DNA of 64,000 nt from Pestalotiopsis fici W106-1 (GCF_000516985.1 NW_006917102.1:2055681-2119680); one strand, 5' to 3'; positions 36,454 through 47,855 are shown, numbered from the stretch's first letter. Program-made: numbers and translations. The notes: generated by a model not told the origin, from the sequence alone.

Positions 36454-37250
36454 ATGCAAAATCTGGGGAATGCCTGGGTCAGAAATGCCGCCGGCACCGA
36501 ATCGGCTTTCCGGTCTTCATTCTCCGTAAGTTGCGCTGCCAAACTTCTCCACAACTTCAACCATTGCGACACACTATAGGCGAAGCTAATACGCGGATCC
36601 TCTGGGGATGCGGGGTGCTCTAGCTCTCGGACAAGTGTCCGACTACTTATTTGGGTAGTATTTACTAGTCAAGGCTTAGTCGGATCCGGACCCAGGTATA
36701 CGGTATATTGCAGTGGTATTTGATACATACTCTCACCGAGTGCTGTCCGTTGATATACACAAAGGGCAATCTGACGCAATATATATATTCACGGGTATTA
36801 TTTGGCGAAGAACAAATTAGCAGTAAGTTACAGGTGTACCCGCTATGATGTCCTAGCTAAACCGAGACACGCTCTGGGGTCCCTCGGCGCGAGTCGTGCC
36901 AACCGCCAAAAATTTCTTTTCGGAGCAGTGCCAGATTAGCCTCTTCAGACGCATCATTCCAAACAGAAAATGGCGTTAAACGCTGATGACTGCTGCGTAT
37001 TAGGACTAGACCAAGTAGAAACAAGGAAGAAAAAGAAAAGAGACGAAGGAAAAGGAGGGCTGGGAGGGGGAAAGAAAACAAAAAACGCTTTAGATAGCAA
37101 CGTGCTTGACCCTCAGATGTCCTAGGTCAAGAATGTTCAATGAGCAATACCCTCTTAAGCAATAATATTGCTACCTGGCTAGGCTCAATCATGGTGGATA
37201 CACCAACGTTATGTTTCCCTGACTTTGACATGGCCCGTGGCTCTGCATGA
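36454..37250. other. Intergenic region, 0.8 kb
   Basis: Promoter of the Zn2Cys6 regulator and 3' flank of the MFS transporter. One TTTCCGG motif is at 36507-36513. AT-rich sequence and purine runs occur around 36780 and 37015-37085. No gene is seen. Confidence 0.55.
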
Positions 37251-39171
37251 CTATGTCTGGTATTTGGCCAGTTTACCGGTTCCGGCACCACCCAATGGTC
37301 GACCTGCAGTGGGATGTTCGTGATGATGGGCAGCCGCTTTGGATTTCCCCTTCACATCTCCCTCTTCCAATGTGTAGCCATCTGCCTCCAGCTGCTCCAT
37401 CTTCTTGTTGTCTCTCTTCAGGTAGTATGATAGAAGCAGTGTTGATACTAATGTCACGACGCAAAGTGCCAAATTGACACCCCAGGCTAGATTGACTCAA
37501 GATTAGCGCACAGGCAATGTAGCGAATGACTAATTTGCTCGCTTACCTGTCGTGTATCTCGGACCAGCACTGTCTGGATACAAGTAGGGAGTCCAGACAA
37601 GGGCAAGATTGCCAATGGAATTGTTCATGGCGAGTCCTATTGCGCGCTTCTTCTGAGGGCGGGCTGCAATGTTTGCCATCCACGCATTGGAGATTTGAAA
37701 ACAGCCATACGTGCCGGGTAGCATGAGGAAGAGCGCAAAGTAGCGAGCGCCAATGTTTGTCGTCGCCACCGTAATGATGATGCCAGCAATGGCAACGATG
37801 GTGGGATAGACAATGTGCGGAGAGCGCTGGCTAGTCTTGTCGGAATACCACGTATTGAACAAGCAGAAGCAGGCGGTAAAGAGGTAGGGCTAAGCATGAC
37901 ACCGTCAATATCGCTCCGATGAAGGTATATGCAACAGTCTTCTTACAGGTGCAGTCAGCAAGAGTGTATGGATGGTGCTGAAGCCAAAGTTCTTGACGAG
38001 TGTGGGCAAGAAATTGGTTAGCGAGGCAACAGCCTGCAAACACATTTGGTTGGCAATACAGAGCCAGATCCTAAAATCCTTTGCTGCCATTTTGAATGCA
38101 TGCCATGTCTTGATTTCTGAGTCCTCTTCTCCGGCGTCTTCGATGAGTCGAACGACCCCGAGGGCTTTCTCCTCTTCAGTCAGCCATTTGGTCGTTGCTG
38201 GCCAATCTGGAATGACAAAGGCAGTGGCACATGCAAATACTACTGTTGCAGCTCCCTCGATGATGAAAAGCCAGCTTTGAATGTGTCAGCAAGTCCTTGA
38301 CATGAAGATACTCATCCAAGGTCGACATGATGTGACATACCGCCAGCTCGCTATGGCGTTGCCTTGAAATGCGGCCGCGATACCTGCGGCAAAGAGCCCG
38401 CCAAATGCTCCACTGAGCATGGCAGCGCAAAAGAAGATGCCCAATCGAAGTCCAAGCTCTGCTCTTGTGTACCAGCCCGAGAATAGAAAGGCAACGCCAG
38501 CAAAGAAAGGGGCTTCAGTGATTCCAAGGAAGAAACGGCAAGCCGCCATACCGGCAAAGTTGTGCACCGCACCAGAGCAACCGCTGACGATGCCTTTTTT
38601 TTTCCCCAAGTCAATCTTCTGCGAAAGTTATTTATGCCAGTGGGATCTTGAGTGCTTACCCCATAAGATCATGACCACCGACAGGTATATACTCGGCCTC
38701 GTCAAGCCCAAGATCATGTTACTAGGCACTTTTTTCAATCATCAGCCGACTTATGATCCATCAATCTCCATAGCAGCATGTCTTATGTACCTTGCATCAA
38801 GATATAACCGATGAACGTCAAGCTGAGCACAATATTATATTCGACACCGACAAGGCCAATATCAGCCACGAGTCCTTGGACCTTTGCTTGGGGTAGGGCA
38901 TTGCGGTCGATGTAATTCATGATGTACATGAGGATCTGGTATTCAAAGCTTATAGTCAGAACCACAAACACTTCAAACGTCACGTATCGTTGAATTCAAC
39001 AAGCGACTTGGAGGCGATTGAGGTACATACCAATATGGGCAGCAGTCTCAGATCAATTTTTCTGATCAACTTCTTCTCCCTAGCGGCTCGTTCTTCGGGC
39101 GACCAAGATGCAACAATCTCGGAGTAGCTAGGGGCAGAGTCATCTGCAGGTCGTTGTCCAGTGCTCGCCAT
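37251..39171 (-). CDS. MFS transporter, anion:cation symporter (allantoate permease, Dal5-like) type
   Basis: Plasma-membrane importer of organic anions, 504 residues with about 12 helices. The seven exons are 39171-39031, 38935-38791, 38728-38660, 38593-38341, 38274-37947, 37889-37547 and 37486-37251, all GT-AG and in frame. Family marks are KLIRKIDLRLLPIL before helix 1, YIDRNALPQAKVQGL, the loop VPSNMILGLTRPSIYLS, the helix 4 region CRFFLGITEAPFFAG and the mid-loop WPATTKWLTEEEKA. The tail is hydrophilic with a His stretch. The intron 3 acceptor follows a run of A. It is transcribed divergently from the DRL-like oxidoreductase over 861 bp, which suggests a shared substrate: a sugar acid would fit this transporter class (inference). 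Confidence 0.9.
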
Positions 39172-40032
39172 GCTGGGCAGCAGATCAGGAACAGAACGGT
39201 GTTGGATGACCGGTAGTATTTCTTCTCGTAGAGGCAAGTCGAATTATACATTCGCATATAGAGCCATCAAAGGAAGCAGCCTTGACCAACTTCCATCCAT
39301 GACAAAGAGAGGGATCATTTCCAGTCTTATGCTCGGCAAAAAAAAAGGGGGACTCGAAGAGCGTCTCATTCTACATCACACCACCAAATTGCAGGCATAT
39401 CTCAGCCCTCTGGTAGGCATTCCCGGCTTTTCCTCTAATTTCCCCATATTTTCTTCCCCAGACTCCATCCGCATGGTGCCCACAAGGGGTGCATGATGCC
39501 GTTGACCCTCGTGGCCTTGTAAAGAGGGCTGAATTAGCTAACCTAGCGTGCTTGTCCGCGTCAAGTCAACGACTATTGAAAAGTATTTCCCGAATTTCCG
39601 GAGGCGTTGTGCTGTAGAATAACTCCCAGTTAAGGATATTCCCCGCAAACTTGTACCACGTCAATGGAAATAAGTGGGAATAGCTAGAGTTATAGTGCCG
39701 TTGTGGGCTGTTGGCTCACGCGTTTTCATCTGATCCTGCTGGCCGAAGTGGTTGTCTCGCCGGGGAATTGTGCGATTTCCCGGTGCAAGCAATATGTACG
39801 CTTTGCGGCGGGGACAGCTCAAATGACAACACAGTTTTGGATGAGATTACTATGAGAATTCGAGAACGTATAAAGCAGTTCAAGCACGACATATGTGCCC
39901 GGGAAGTGTTCACTAGCATCAAAACTATACTTCTTTCCAGACAAGCGTGATAACTTGATCAAACTCCAGTAATTTTGCTCCCATTCGTCTTTGAACCTTG
40001 ACGCCCGTTGCCCGACCTATAATTCAGACAGT
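39172..40032. promoter_or_regulatory. Divergent promoter with seven TTYCCSG motifs
   Basis: The 861 bp between the MFS transporter and the DRL-like oxidoreductase contain seven matches to TTYCCSG on one or other strand: 39420-39426, 39586-39592, 39595-39601, 39639-39645, 39761-39767 (reverse), 39776-39782 and 39899-39905 (reverse). Two form a direct repeat with 9-base spacing (39586-39601) and two an inverted pair (39760-39783, CCGGGGAA...TTTCCCGG). By uniform base composition about 0.4 matches would be expected. The CGG core is what Zn2Cys6 proteins bind, and such a gene sits next door. Confidence 0.5.
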
Positions 40033-41730
40033 ATGACCAGTCTATCGACCAAACTAGCCGATCTGGAAGCGGCAGGGAAGCCAATCCAGGTCGGCATCAT
40101 TGGAGCTGGCAAATTCGGTTCCATGTTCATTGCCCAGTCCCACCGCACGGTAGGCATGAGACTGGCGGGCATTGCGGATCTCTCGTCGGACCGTGCCTTT
40201 GCCTCTCTCAAAAGGACCAACTTCCCGACCGATAAATACGACACGACGGTTAATGCATCGATATCAGAGGGCGTCAAGGCCGGGAAGACGGTTGTCACAA
40301 CCGACTCGGCCGCTCTCATTGCTACGCCCGAGATTGATGTCATTCTTGAAGTCACTGGAAATCCAGCGGCCGGTATTAGACATGCACTCTTGGTGAGCTT
40401 GCATTTCATCTCTCTATTCTCTTATCTTTTCTTTTCCTTTTTTTTTTTCCCTCAAATGATCAAAAGGCCGATTAAAGAGATTTACACATGACTGACTCTT
40501 GCTCTACCAGTGCTGTGAGCACAAGAAGCACATTGTCATGATCAATGTCGAGGCAGATGTACTAGCAGGACCTCTTCTGGCAAGAAAAGCGAAAGAAGCA
40601 GGTATCATCTACAGTATGGCATATGGCGACCAGCCAGCCCTCATTGCAGAGATGGTAGACTGGGCAAGAACGGCAGGATTGTAAGTGACAGCAGGCTCGT
40701 CTCCAGTATAGTCATGAACGCGGCGGACTAACATGTCCTATCAGCGACGTCGTTTGCGCTGGAAAGGGAACCAAGCATCTACCACAATACCATTACTCCA
40801 ATCCAGATACGGTTTGGGACTATTATGGCTTCACCAAAGAACAATTGGAGTCGGGTGATTTTGTAAGTACAATCAAATACTTCCATATTGATTCGAGAAC
40901 TGTGCTGACCAGAACTGCCCGTAGAACCCTCAAATGTTCAACTCGTTCCTCGACGGAACCAAGTCTGCTCTGGAAATGGCAGCCGTAGCCAATGGCTGCG
41001 ACCTGAGTCCGCCGTCCGAAGGCCTACAGTTCCCGCCCTGTGGTAAATGGGACCTGCCCGAGGTGCTCAAGCCCGAGGCAGACGGCGGGCAGCTCAAGAA
41101 GAAGGGCACGGTCGAGGTGGTATCGTGCATGGAAAAGGACGGGCGGTGGGTGTTTAATGGTATGTGCATCGTCGACAAACTGAATCTAGCGGCCACCACT
41201 AACAGTCATTAGACCTTCGTTGGGGAGTTTACGTCATCATTGAGGCGGCCTCGCAGTACCAAATGGACTGTTTCAAGCAGTACGGCCTCAAGACTGACAG
41301 CACGGGCAAGTACGCCGCCCAGTACAAGCCCTACCACCTCATTGGCCTCGAGCTCGGCGTTTCCATCGCCACCATCATGTGCCGCGGCGAGCCCACGGGC
41401 CAGACCAAGACCTGGGCTGGCGACGTCGTGGCCACGGCCAAGCGCGACCTCAAGGCGGGGGAGACGCTCGATGGCGAGGGCGGCTTCACCGTCTACGGAA
41501 AGCTCATGACCGCCGAGGACTCCATGGCCATTTCGGGCCTGCCGATTGGTCTTGCGCACGGGTTTGTCTTGAAGAAGGACATCACGAAAGATCAAGGACT
41601 GAGTTGGGATGATGTCGAGTATAGTGACAAGTCGCAAGCTGTCGCCGTCCGAAAAGAGATGGAGGCCATTTTCAAGAAGGAGTTCTCGCTAAAGTCCAGC
41701 AAGTCCAACGGCGTCAATGGTGTACATTGA
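40033..41730 (+). CDS. DRL-like NAD(P)-dependent oxidoreductase with SAF domain (COG4091)
   Basis: Protein of 466 residues related to the homoserine-dehydrogenase-like family that includes Brucella DRL, a DXR-like reductoisomerase of the MEP pathway. Exons are 40033-40392, 40511-40680, 40745-40862, 40925-41159 and 41213-41730. The Rossmann motif is VGIIGAGKFGSMF at residues 19-31, followed by ADLSSDRA, TDSAALIATPEIDVILEVTG and HKKHIVMINVEADVLAGPLL. The middle domain has MAYGDQPALIAEMVDW and CAGKGTKHLPQYHYSNPDTVW. The C-terminal SAF domain has AKRDLKAGETLDGEGGFTVYG. Fungi do not use the MEP pathway, so the reaction is more likely oxidation or oxido-isomerisation of a sugar acid. The ATG at 40033 is the first in-frame ATG. 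The gene is divergent from the MFS transporter. Confidence 0.88.
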
Positions 41731-42018
41731 ATATGTGTTGCCGCCACAAACTTATTTTAGCCAAGAAACTTCATTTCAATCTATCTATACAATCTAGTGG
41801 ATAGCATACATCAACTAATGACACATGGATGGTGATGATACAATCTAAAGACTACAAAACTTTTCCCTTTTTTCCCCTCCCCCCTCCGAGGTCAAGACAT
41901 ATGCCAGGTGTTGAAACAGAAATCCAGATTGATATTTGTCTCGTGTGCCTGAATGATATTCAACCCTCTCAAGGTACAAAGGCATATTGGTAGAGACCCC
42001 CCTGGGTCATGGTGACGC

Positions 42019-43650
42019 TCAACTGTCGAAAATAGGACCATATGCCGGAATACCCTTACTCTCAAGATCGTACACAATCTTCTCTGTAAAGCCGGGGTTG
42101 CTAATTACAATCACTGCTTCGGCCTCAAAATCTCTGACCATGTTCAGAACCTCGGGCAGCATGTCACGCCTGCCTCCTTGACTTGTGTCAATGATCAGTG
42201 GGTTGGGATCCATTCTCTTGACCAGATCAAGCGTTCGTTGGCCGTACGTCTGCAGTGGGCATCGCGATTGCCAGACTACGCGTAACGGAGGCATGTCCTT
42301 GTACCCAATAAAGGACAAGCAAGGGCCGATGCCCGAGCCCGTCGTGACCACAACTAGTCTACTGAAGACCTTCATTGCGTATGCCAGGCCACAGACCGGC
42401 ACTGCCCGTATCCACAGTTTAGTTGGCCGTGCTTCAATGACTGACCTTGTCCAGTCGCCGGCATTTGACACTAGACAGGAGAACTTGGACTCTGGGGTGT
42501 CGAGTTGATCGGTAAAAGTTGCAAAGCTGTGCCAGTCCCTAAGGGGGTGTCTTGCAAGCGACAGACCCCTTCCCCATCTTGCTTGTCGATGGCTAAAGTG
42601 CAATCGTATTGCGTGCGGGGATAGGTATTCTGGAGTAACATCCACCTTGCGCAGCATTGTCCAAGGCCACATCGCTGCCATACTGGACACCAAGAGGAAC
42701 CAGAAAGTTGGAAAGGTCAAGAGGTATGTTCCGATAGACGACATCTGGTCTAGCACAACTTCATCGTAGGCCTGGGTAAGAAGCAATGCCCAAAGGAACG
42801 CCAGGGTGAGCCAACTCGCAAATCTGTGTGTCATTTCAAACGTGTCATGACAACGCCGACGTATGGATGGAATGGCCACGACAATGATGGCAATCAGCAG
42901 GGCCGTGACCACGACAGCCATGGCCAAGATAAAGGTCGGTCGCGGACTAACCCATGGCTTGGTAAAGGCAAAAACGATGACGAATATCATTGTCCACATG
43001 CATGCTGCTATGCCAGTCCCGCTGTGAACTCCCCCGATATGGAATATCTTGCAAAGCCTCCTTCGAAGCCACAAGGGAGATGATCGTGGTATCGCACCGC
43101 ACACGACGAAGAGTGCATTGATCACGACAGGCGATCGTGCCAACGTACAGACCATAGCATTCGCTGATGCCATATGTATGCAAATGGTAGCAGACTTTTC
43201 CAGTATGGCCTGAATTTCAGCCACCTCCTGAAAGTCTAGTATCACACCGACAAGCAGCGGGAGCACATTGCCAACGATCATGATGGTGAAGAGACGACCA
43301 TATGTATTGCAAGGCCCATGCCTCAGTTTTGACGACCACACTTGAACTCGATTCGGCGTTTCTGAAACTGGCTCTGATGGGATAGAGGATTGCTCCGCAA
43401 TGTCTTTGCACAGGCCTGAGCGTATGACATGAGTTCCTTTCTTCGGTTCTGAGCCAACTGCTGAGAATTCATCGTCCCAAACTTGTCGGATTGTTTGATT
43501 TCGACCGAGCGATCCTAATTCAACGGAGCTGTTGTTTGCAGTCGTGCCAACAGTTATGCTCTCCCAGCCACACGTCGCAACCGTGGTGGCAGAGCCATTG
43601 CCCCAGAGCTGGCCAGCCTCGACCGGGGCATCTTTTTCATCCATTTCCAC
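42019..43650 (-). CDS. TmpA-type integral membrane flavoprotein (ferric-reductase-like)
   Basis: Single-exon protein of 543 residues. A hydrophilic N-terminus of about 110 residues precedes some six membrane helices (from LFTIMIVGNVLPLLVGVIL to TYLLTFPTFWFLLVSSMAA) and a cytoplasmic FAD/NAD-type domain (LHFSHRQARWGRGLSLARHPLRDWH, VVVTTGSGIGPCLSF, AVIVISNPGFTEKIVYDLESKG). TmpA of Aspergillus nidulans is a known member; it promotes conidiation through a diffusible signal, and its relatives are described as divergent ferric reductases, some joined to or resembling adenylating NRPS-like proteins. Here the divergent neighbour at 44826 is an adenylating enzyme. The assignment to the family is firm, the substrate is not. 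Confidence 0.85.
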   Translation of the reverse strand: MEMDEKDAPVEAGQLWGNGSATTVATCGWESITVGTTANNSSVELGSLGRNQTIRQVWDDEFSAVGSEPKKGTHVIRSGLCKDIAEQSSIPSEPVSETPNRVQVWSSKLRHGPCNTYGRLFTIMIVGNVLPLLVGVILDFQEVAEIQAILEKSATICIHMASANAMVCTLARSPVVINALFVVCGAIPRSSPLWLRRRLCKIFHIGGVHSGTGIAACMWTMIFVIVFAFTKPWVSPRPTFILAMAVVVTALLIAIIVVAIPSIRRRCHDTFEMTHRFASWLTLAFLWALLLTQAYDEVVLDQMSSIGTYLLTFPTFWFLLVSSMAAMWPWTMLRKVDVTPEYLSPHAIRLHFSHRQARWGRGLSLARHPLRDWHSFATFTDQLDTPESKFSCLVSNAGDWTRSVIEARPTKLWIRAVPVCGLAYAMKVFSRLVVVTTGSGIGPCLSFIGYKDMPPLRVVWQSRCPLQTYGQRTLDLVKRMDPNPLIIDTSQGGRRDMLPEVLNMVRDFEAEAVIVISNPGFTEKIVYDLESKGIPAYGPIFDS

Positions 43651-44825
43651 GAGCCGGAATCGTTCTTTGCCAACGGGCCGAAGTAAATAAGATAATCAGA
43701 GAGGAAAACGCGTCATTCTTGCATTTGAATCGTCGAGATTTTCTGCGTAGGTTGTGTCCAGTGATGCTGAACTGACAGCTGTCAGAAAGTGGTATATCAA
43801 TATGATGGTGTATAAGTAAATATTGTTCCCACGTCAAGAAAAAGAAGAATGAGGAAAACTGCAGGAGAGCACAAAAAAGACTTCTCGTATCACGCCTGGT
43901 TTGGGTTTGTGTTTTAGGCAGTCGGAACTCATTCCCCTGTCCTCGATGAAGATCACCCATGTAAGGCTTCCTGGCTCCATGGATCCTGTAAGCAGACAGA
44001 CATGTCGAAAGCAAAACTTCATGAAATACCGAAGGGGAAAAAAAAATTAAGAAGTCGATAGGGTTTCACTGTGGCGATATGTCAAAGCGCCGCGTCAGAT
44101 TGAGTAAACACTCGTTTTTCTCCCCCAACGTCATTCGATAGTGACATGCAGAGAAGCAAACAAAGTTATTTTGGGCCCCGTACCCAGACATGGCCAGGGT
44201 CAAAGTGGCCCAGAGATCCGGTCCCGGCAAACTGGAGTGCGCCGCGTGGGCTTTGCGCCACCGAGAGGCCATCGTGAGATGATGCGAGCTCCGCCATGTC
44301 TCACGGTCGCAGCAGGGCTGTCTGAACCTTAATATATGCCAACTTTAAAACTGCAGATGCATGGCAGAAAAGAAATCACGAATGGTACTTATGTTTTTAT
44401 AATGGGTCACCGGAAATTCGGGACCGTGGTGGGTTTTCCAGAAGCTGCCGCCAACGCACGTATGTTCATCGGTAAAGGATGCAAGGGGCCTGGGAGACCG
44501 CCAGTCTTGTCAAAGTCATATAAGGTGCTGTGAGACCAAGCTGATGGCCATGGTAATCTTACCTTAGCCTCTGTTGGTCCTAGATCTTATGTTCCAATAG
44601 TCTCCTCCGGGCTTGCTATGCAAGCTTTCAAGACTCGATACTATCGAACTTAACTTTCACACCCCGACACGCCGAAAGGCGTGCAAGCAAGATCATGTAT
44701 CGCATATAACGTACGGGAGGTTGGTAGACGGGGCGATCTTGGATCTGGGTAAACAACCGGACTCTTGTTCACCTTTGCTTTTCTTTCACCGAGACCGTGT
44801 CGACGTTGCTTTTTGTGCAGTCAAA
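43651..44825. promoter_or_regulatory. Shared promoter region of the TmpA-type and CoA-ligase genes
   Basis: The 1.2 kb hold no credible gene; short open frames on both strands (for example 44141-44533) lack family features. The arrangement means both neighbours start from this region. I could not point to a specific operator. Confidence 0.45.
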
Positions 44826-46872
44826 ATGAAAAGCACAACGGAGGTTACGGCTCCGACTGAGGATCTCGTGTCCTTTGCTTTCAACAAGCAGAACACCTTT
44901 GATGACTCAAAGCCGTTGTACATCAGTGCCGATGATCCGCAGCAGTCACTGAGTTACGAACAAGCCTTGCGATATATCCGACAGTTGATTTCTGGACTCA
45001 AAGCTTTTGGACTTGCAGATGGCGATACCGTACTCGTACATCTTTTCAACAACGTCAGTCATAGCCTTGGTACAAAAGAGACCTGCGCACAGCTAACGGC
45101 GCGCTCAGTATGCCTACGCGCCCATCCTTCTCGCCATTGTCGGGGCCGGAGGCGTCATCTGTGCCACCAATCCAACGCTCAAGAGTGAACTCGTCAATAT
45201 ATTTGACATTGCACGGCCTACTTTCGTCATTACCACGTCGGATCTTTTGATCAACTTGCAAAAATGGGTGCCCGGCATCAGCCTTGACCAGGTCCTGATT
45301 TTTGACAATCTCATGTCTCCAAGATGCCATGGTAGCGCTCCGAATTCTGGACCCGGCCAAACAAGTCTCGATCCGTCTCTTTTGAGCCATGGTGAGCGGG
45401 ACTGGAAGAGACTGCACACGGAAGAGCAAATGAGGAAGACACCAGCTTCATACTTTTTGACATCGGGCACAACGGGCTGTCCCAAACTAGCCACCTTGTC
45501 GCACTACTCCATGGTTTCCCATTTCATTCAAATCCACCAAGAGGTACCCTATGATGTAGTAAGGCTGTGCTGTCTGCCACTGTTCCACATATTTGGCAGT
45601 GCCTGGGTAATGGCGCTGACCATTCGCCACGGTCAGCCAGTCTATGTCATGCCTCGGTTTGCCATGGACAAATACTTGGAGTATGTTGAAAACTTTCAGA
45701 TCACGGAGAGCTGCTTAGCACCCCCAATCGTCGAACAGTTGAACAATCTCGATCCACCTCCCAAAAGTCAGCTGGCATCTCTCCGTTTTGTCACTGTAGG
45801 AGGCGCGCCCATTACGGCCGCCACCATGTGCACATTCAGGTCAATGCTACATGATGCGGCGACATTAAGTGGATGCTATGGTGCAACGGAGATGGGCACC
45901 ATTAGCATGTTTCGGTACGGAGAGGAAGTCGACTATGGCTCCGTCGGAAGGCCGCTGCCCGGAGCCAAGATAGACTTGCGGCCAATTGAGGCCCGTCAGA
46001 TTGGTCTGACGAAGGGTTCTGCAGGTACGGAAGCCTGGAGCGAGATTGTCGTCTCAGTGCCCTCTCATATGGAGAGATATCATGGAGAATTTGACAACAG
46101 CAGCGTCAATGTCCAGTGGTATCGTACGGGTGACCTAGGGCGGATGGACAAGGACAAACTGTACATTGTCGGCAAGGCCAAAGATATTATGAAAGTGAAC
46201 GGGTGAGTTGGTATCTGATCAAGTCCCAGAGAACTCCAGTCACTGATGCGACGGTTGACTAACATTCATGACCCAAGTTTTCAAGTCTCGCCGACCGAGA
46301 TCGAGGCCGTTCTGCTTCGGCATCCGGACATTGTCGACTGTGCTGTGTCCAAAGTCGTGCATAACGAGGCCGAAATGCCACGCGCGTACGTGGTGAGGCG
46401 TAATCAGACCCTTTCCGAGGATGATGTTGTCGACTTTTCCCGACGGCAGCTGATCAGCTACAAGGCATTGACGGGCGGCGTGGCTTTTGTTCAACGAATA
46501 CCAAGGCTCGCCAGCGGTAAGATCCAGAGATACAAGCTTGTTGATATGCCACTAGACACAGAACCCGATAGGCATACAGAAGAAGACGAAGGCGAAGAAG
46601 GAGAAATAGAAGAAGAAGAAGAAGAAGAAGAAGAAGAAACAGGCGCCGGGCAAACTTGTGCACGCTCTACACGCATTCTTCGCAATCTTGTTCGCCGTGC
46701 GGGCTTGAGCGGGAGCTGGGTCATTCGGAGGCTGGCGTCAGAGCGCTGGCTATCGAATGAGCATTGGGGTCAATGGTCGGCTCCAAGCATTGGACTATTG
46801 AGCTGCGCAATCGGAATCGGGATCTGGTACATGAGAGCATTTGGTCAGGAGGATTCTAGGCGAGAGAGCTGA
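44826..46872 (+). CDS. Acyl/aryl-CoA ligase-like adenylating enzyme with acidic linker and hydrophobic tail
   Basis: ANL-superfamily enzyme of 638 residues that would adenylate a carboxylic acid and probably load it on CoA. Exons are 44826-45053, 45109-46202 and 46278-46872. Core motifs are complete: P-loop FLTSGTTGCPKLATLSH, GCYGATEMG, YRTGDLG, GKAKDIMKVNGFQVSPTEIE (restored across intron 2) and the catalytic lysine in PRLASGKIQR. After the enzyme domain come an acidic run from a (GAA)n repeat at 46602-46638 and a basic segment (LRNLVRRAGL). A hydrophobic stretch (IGLLSCAIGIGIWYM) follows, ending RES, so the protein may be tail-anchored. No PTS1 is present. It is transcribed away from the TmpA-type gene. 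Confidence 0.87.
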
Positions 46873-47426
46873 TGCTTGTGGATGATGGAGGGTTCGTTCA
46901 ACAGGCGCCAGCGAGCTGCACTGACTTGGGGCGAGCTAGCTACCCATGATTTTAGCGTGCGGCAGGGCAGACCCCAACCCTAAGCAGCGATAAACGAGCA
47001 TATCAGCCGCTATAATTGCTATAGACAAGACGCATATTCAATAAATACCTGCCTACTTGCCTTGGGTCGACTGGTAGTAATGTGTGTCCCTAGGGGCAGG
47101 TAAGATAACATTATAATAATAACACTTGATTGCATATTGTTAGGTGGTGGTGTTACTTGGTCACAAATAGTGGGGAAAACTACCCAACATCATTACGAGC
47201 TACCAGAACCAGCACATTCTTTCAATATCCAGATGCAAGAAGTTTACTCCCGCCAATGTCCAAAGAGCATATCTTGCGCTGTAATTAACGGGATTCTACC
47301 ACACATCATTTCAAGAGAATGTTATTCAACTCTGCTGTTATCCACAATTTTTACTCTACTTTGCCTGTGTTGCCTCTTCCCCGCCATTCTTGATCTTAAT
47401 ATAGTCCGTATAGCACCTAAACAGCT
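46873..47426. other. Convergent 3' flanks
   Basis: AT-rich spacer of 0.55 kb between the ligase and the Hce2 protein, both ending towards it. The frame at 47137-47430 shows no protein features. Confidence 0.6.
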
Positions 47427-47855
47427 TTAAACGTTGACGTGGATTCTCCATTGAGCGTCCATCTCTCCACACCTCAGTCTGCCACCACCAGCGACCTTGC
47501 CATTTCTGGTCCAACGGGCCATACCATCGCGAATAAGGTCCATCATGTCATCGCGGCCCATGTAGAAGCCGCCATTGTCCTTGCCACGAACAGCAAAGGT
47601 GCATGTGCCCTCGTTGAGTATGGCCTTGAAGTCTTTGACGCCCGAGAAAAAGGCGCCACCAGCCGGCGCAGCGTTGAGCTTATTCACGATTTCGGCACAG
47701 TCGCTTGCCAGGGCTTGGCTCGGCCCGTCCGTGATAGGCTCCCACGTTGTCTGGCCGCACTTGTTGGCGTACTGGCTGCCGTCGTTCCACGTCATTCGCT
47801 GGGCCCTTGCCGTCAAGGCGAGGAGCCCCAAGCTCAGCAACGAGTTGATATGCAT
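47427..47855 (-). CDS. Secreted Hce2/Ecp2-like protein
   Basis: Single-exon protein of 142 residues. The signal peptide is MHINSLLSLGLLALTARA. The mature part keeps the Ecp2 pattern: a first cysteine followed by TTWEPIT, then a DC pair (LASDCAEIVNKL), EGTCTFAVRG, the helix RDDMMDLIRDGMARW and a last cysteine in GGRLRCGEMDAQWRIHV. The family contains secreted effectors of plant pathogens and also house-keeping or antagonistic secreted proteins; this copy cannot be assigned more closely. Long open frames on the opposite strand (47439-47861) are shadows. Confidence 0.85.
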   Translation of the reverse strand: MHINSLLSLGLLALTARAQRMTWNDGSQYANKCGQTTWEPITDGPSQALASDCAEIVNKLNAAPAGGAFFSGVKDFKAILNEGTCTFAVRGKDNGGFYMGRDDMMDLIRDGMARWTRNGKVAGGGRLRCGEMDAQWRIHVNV

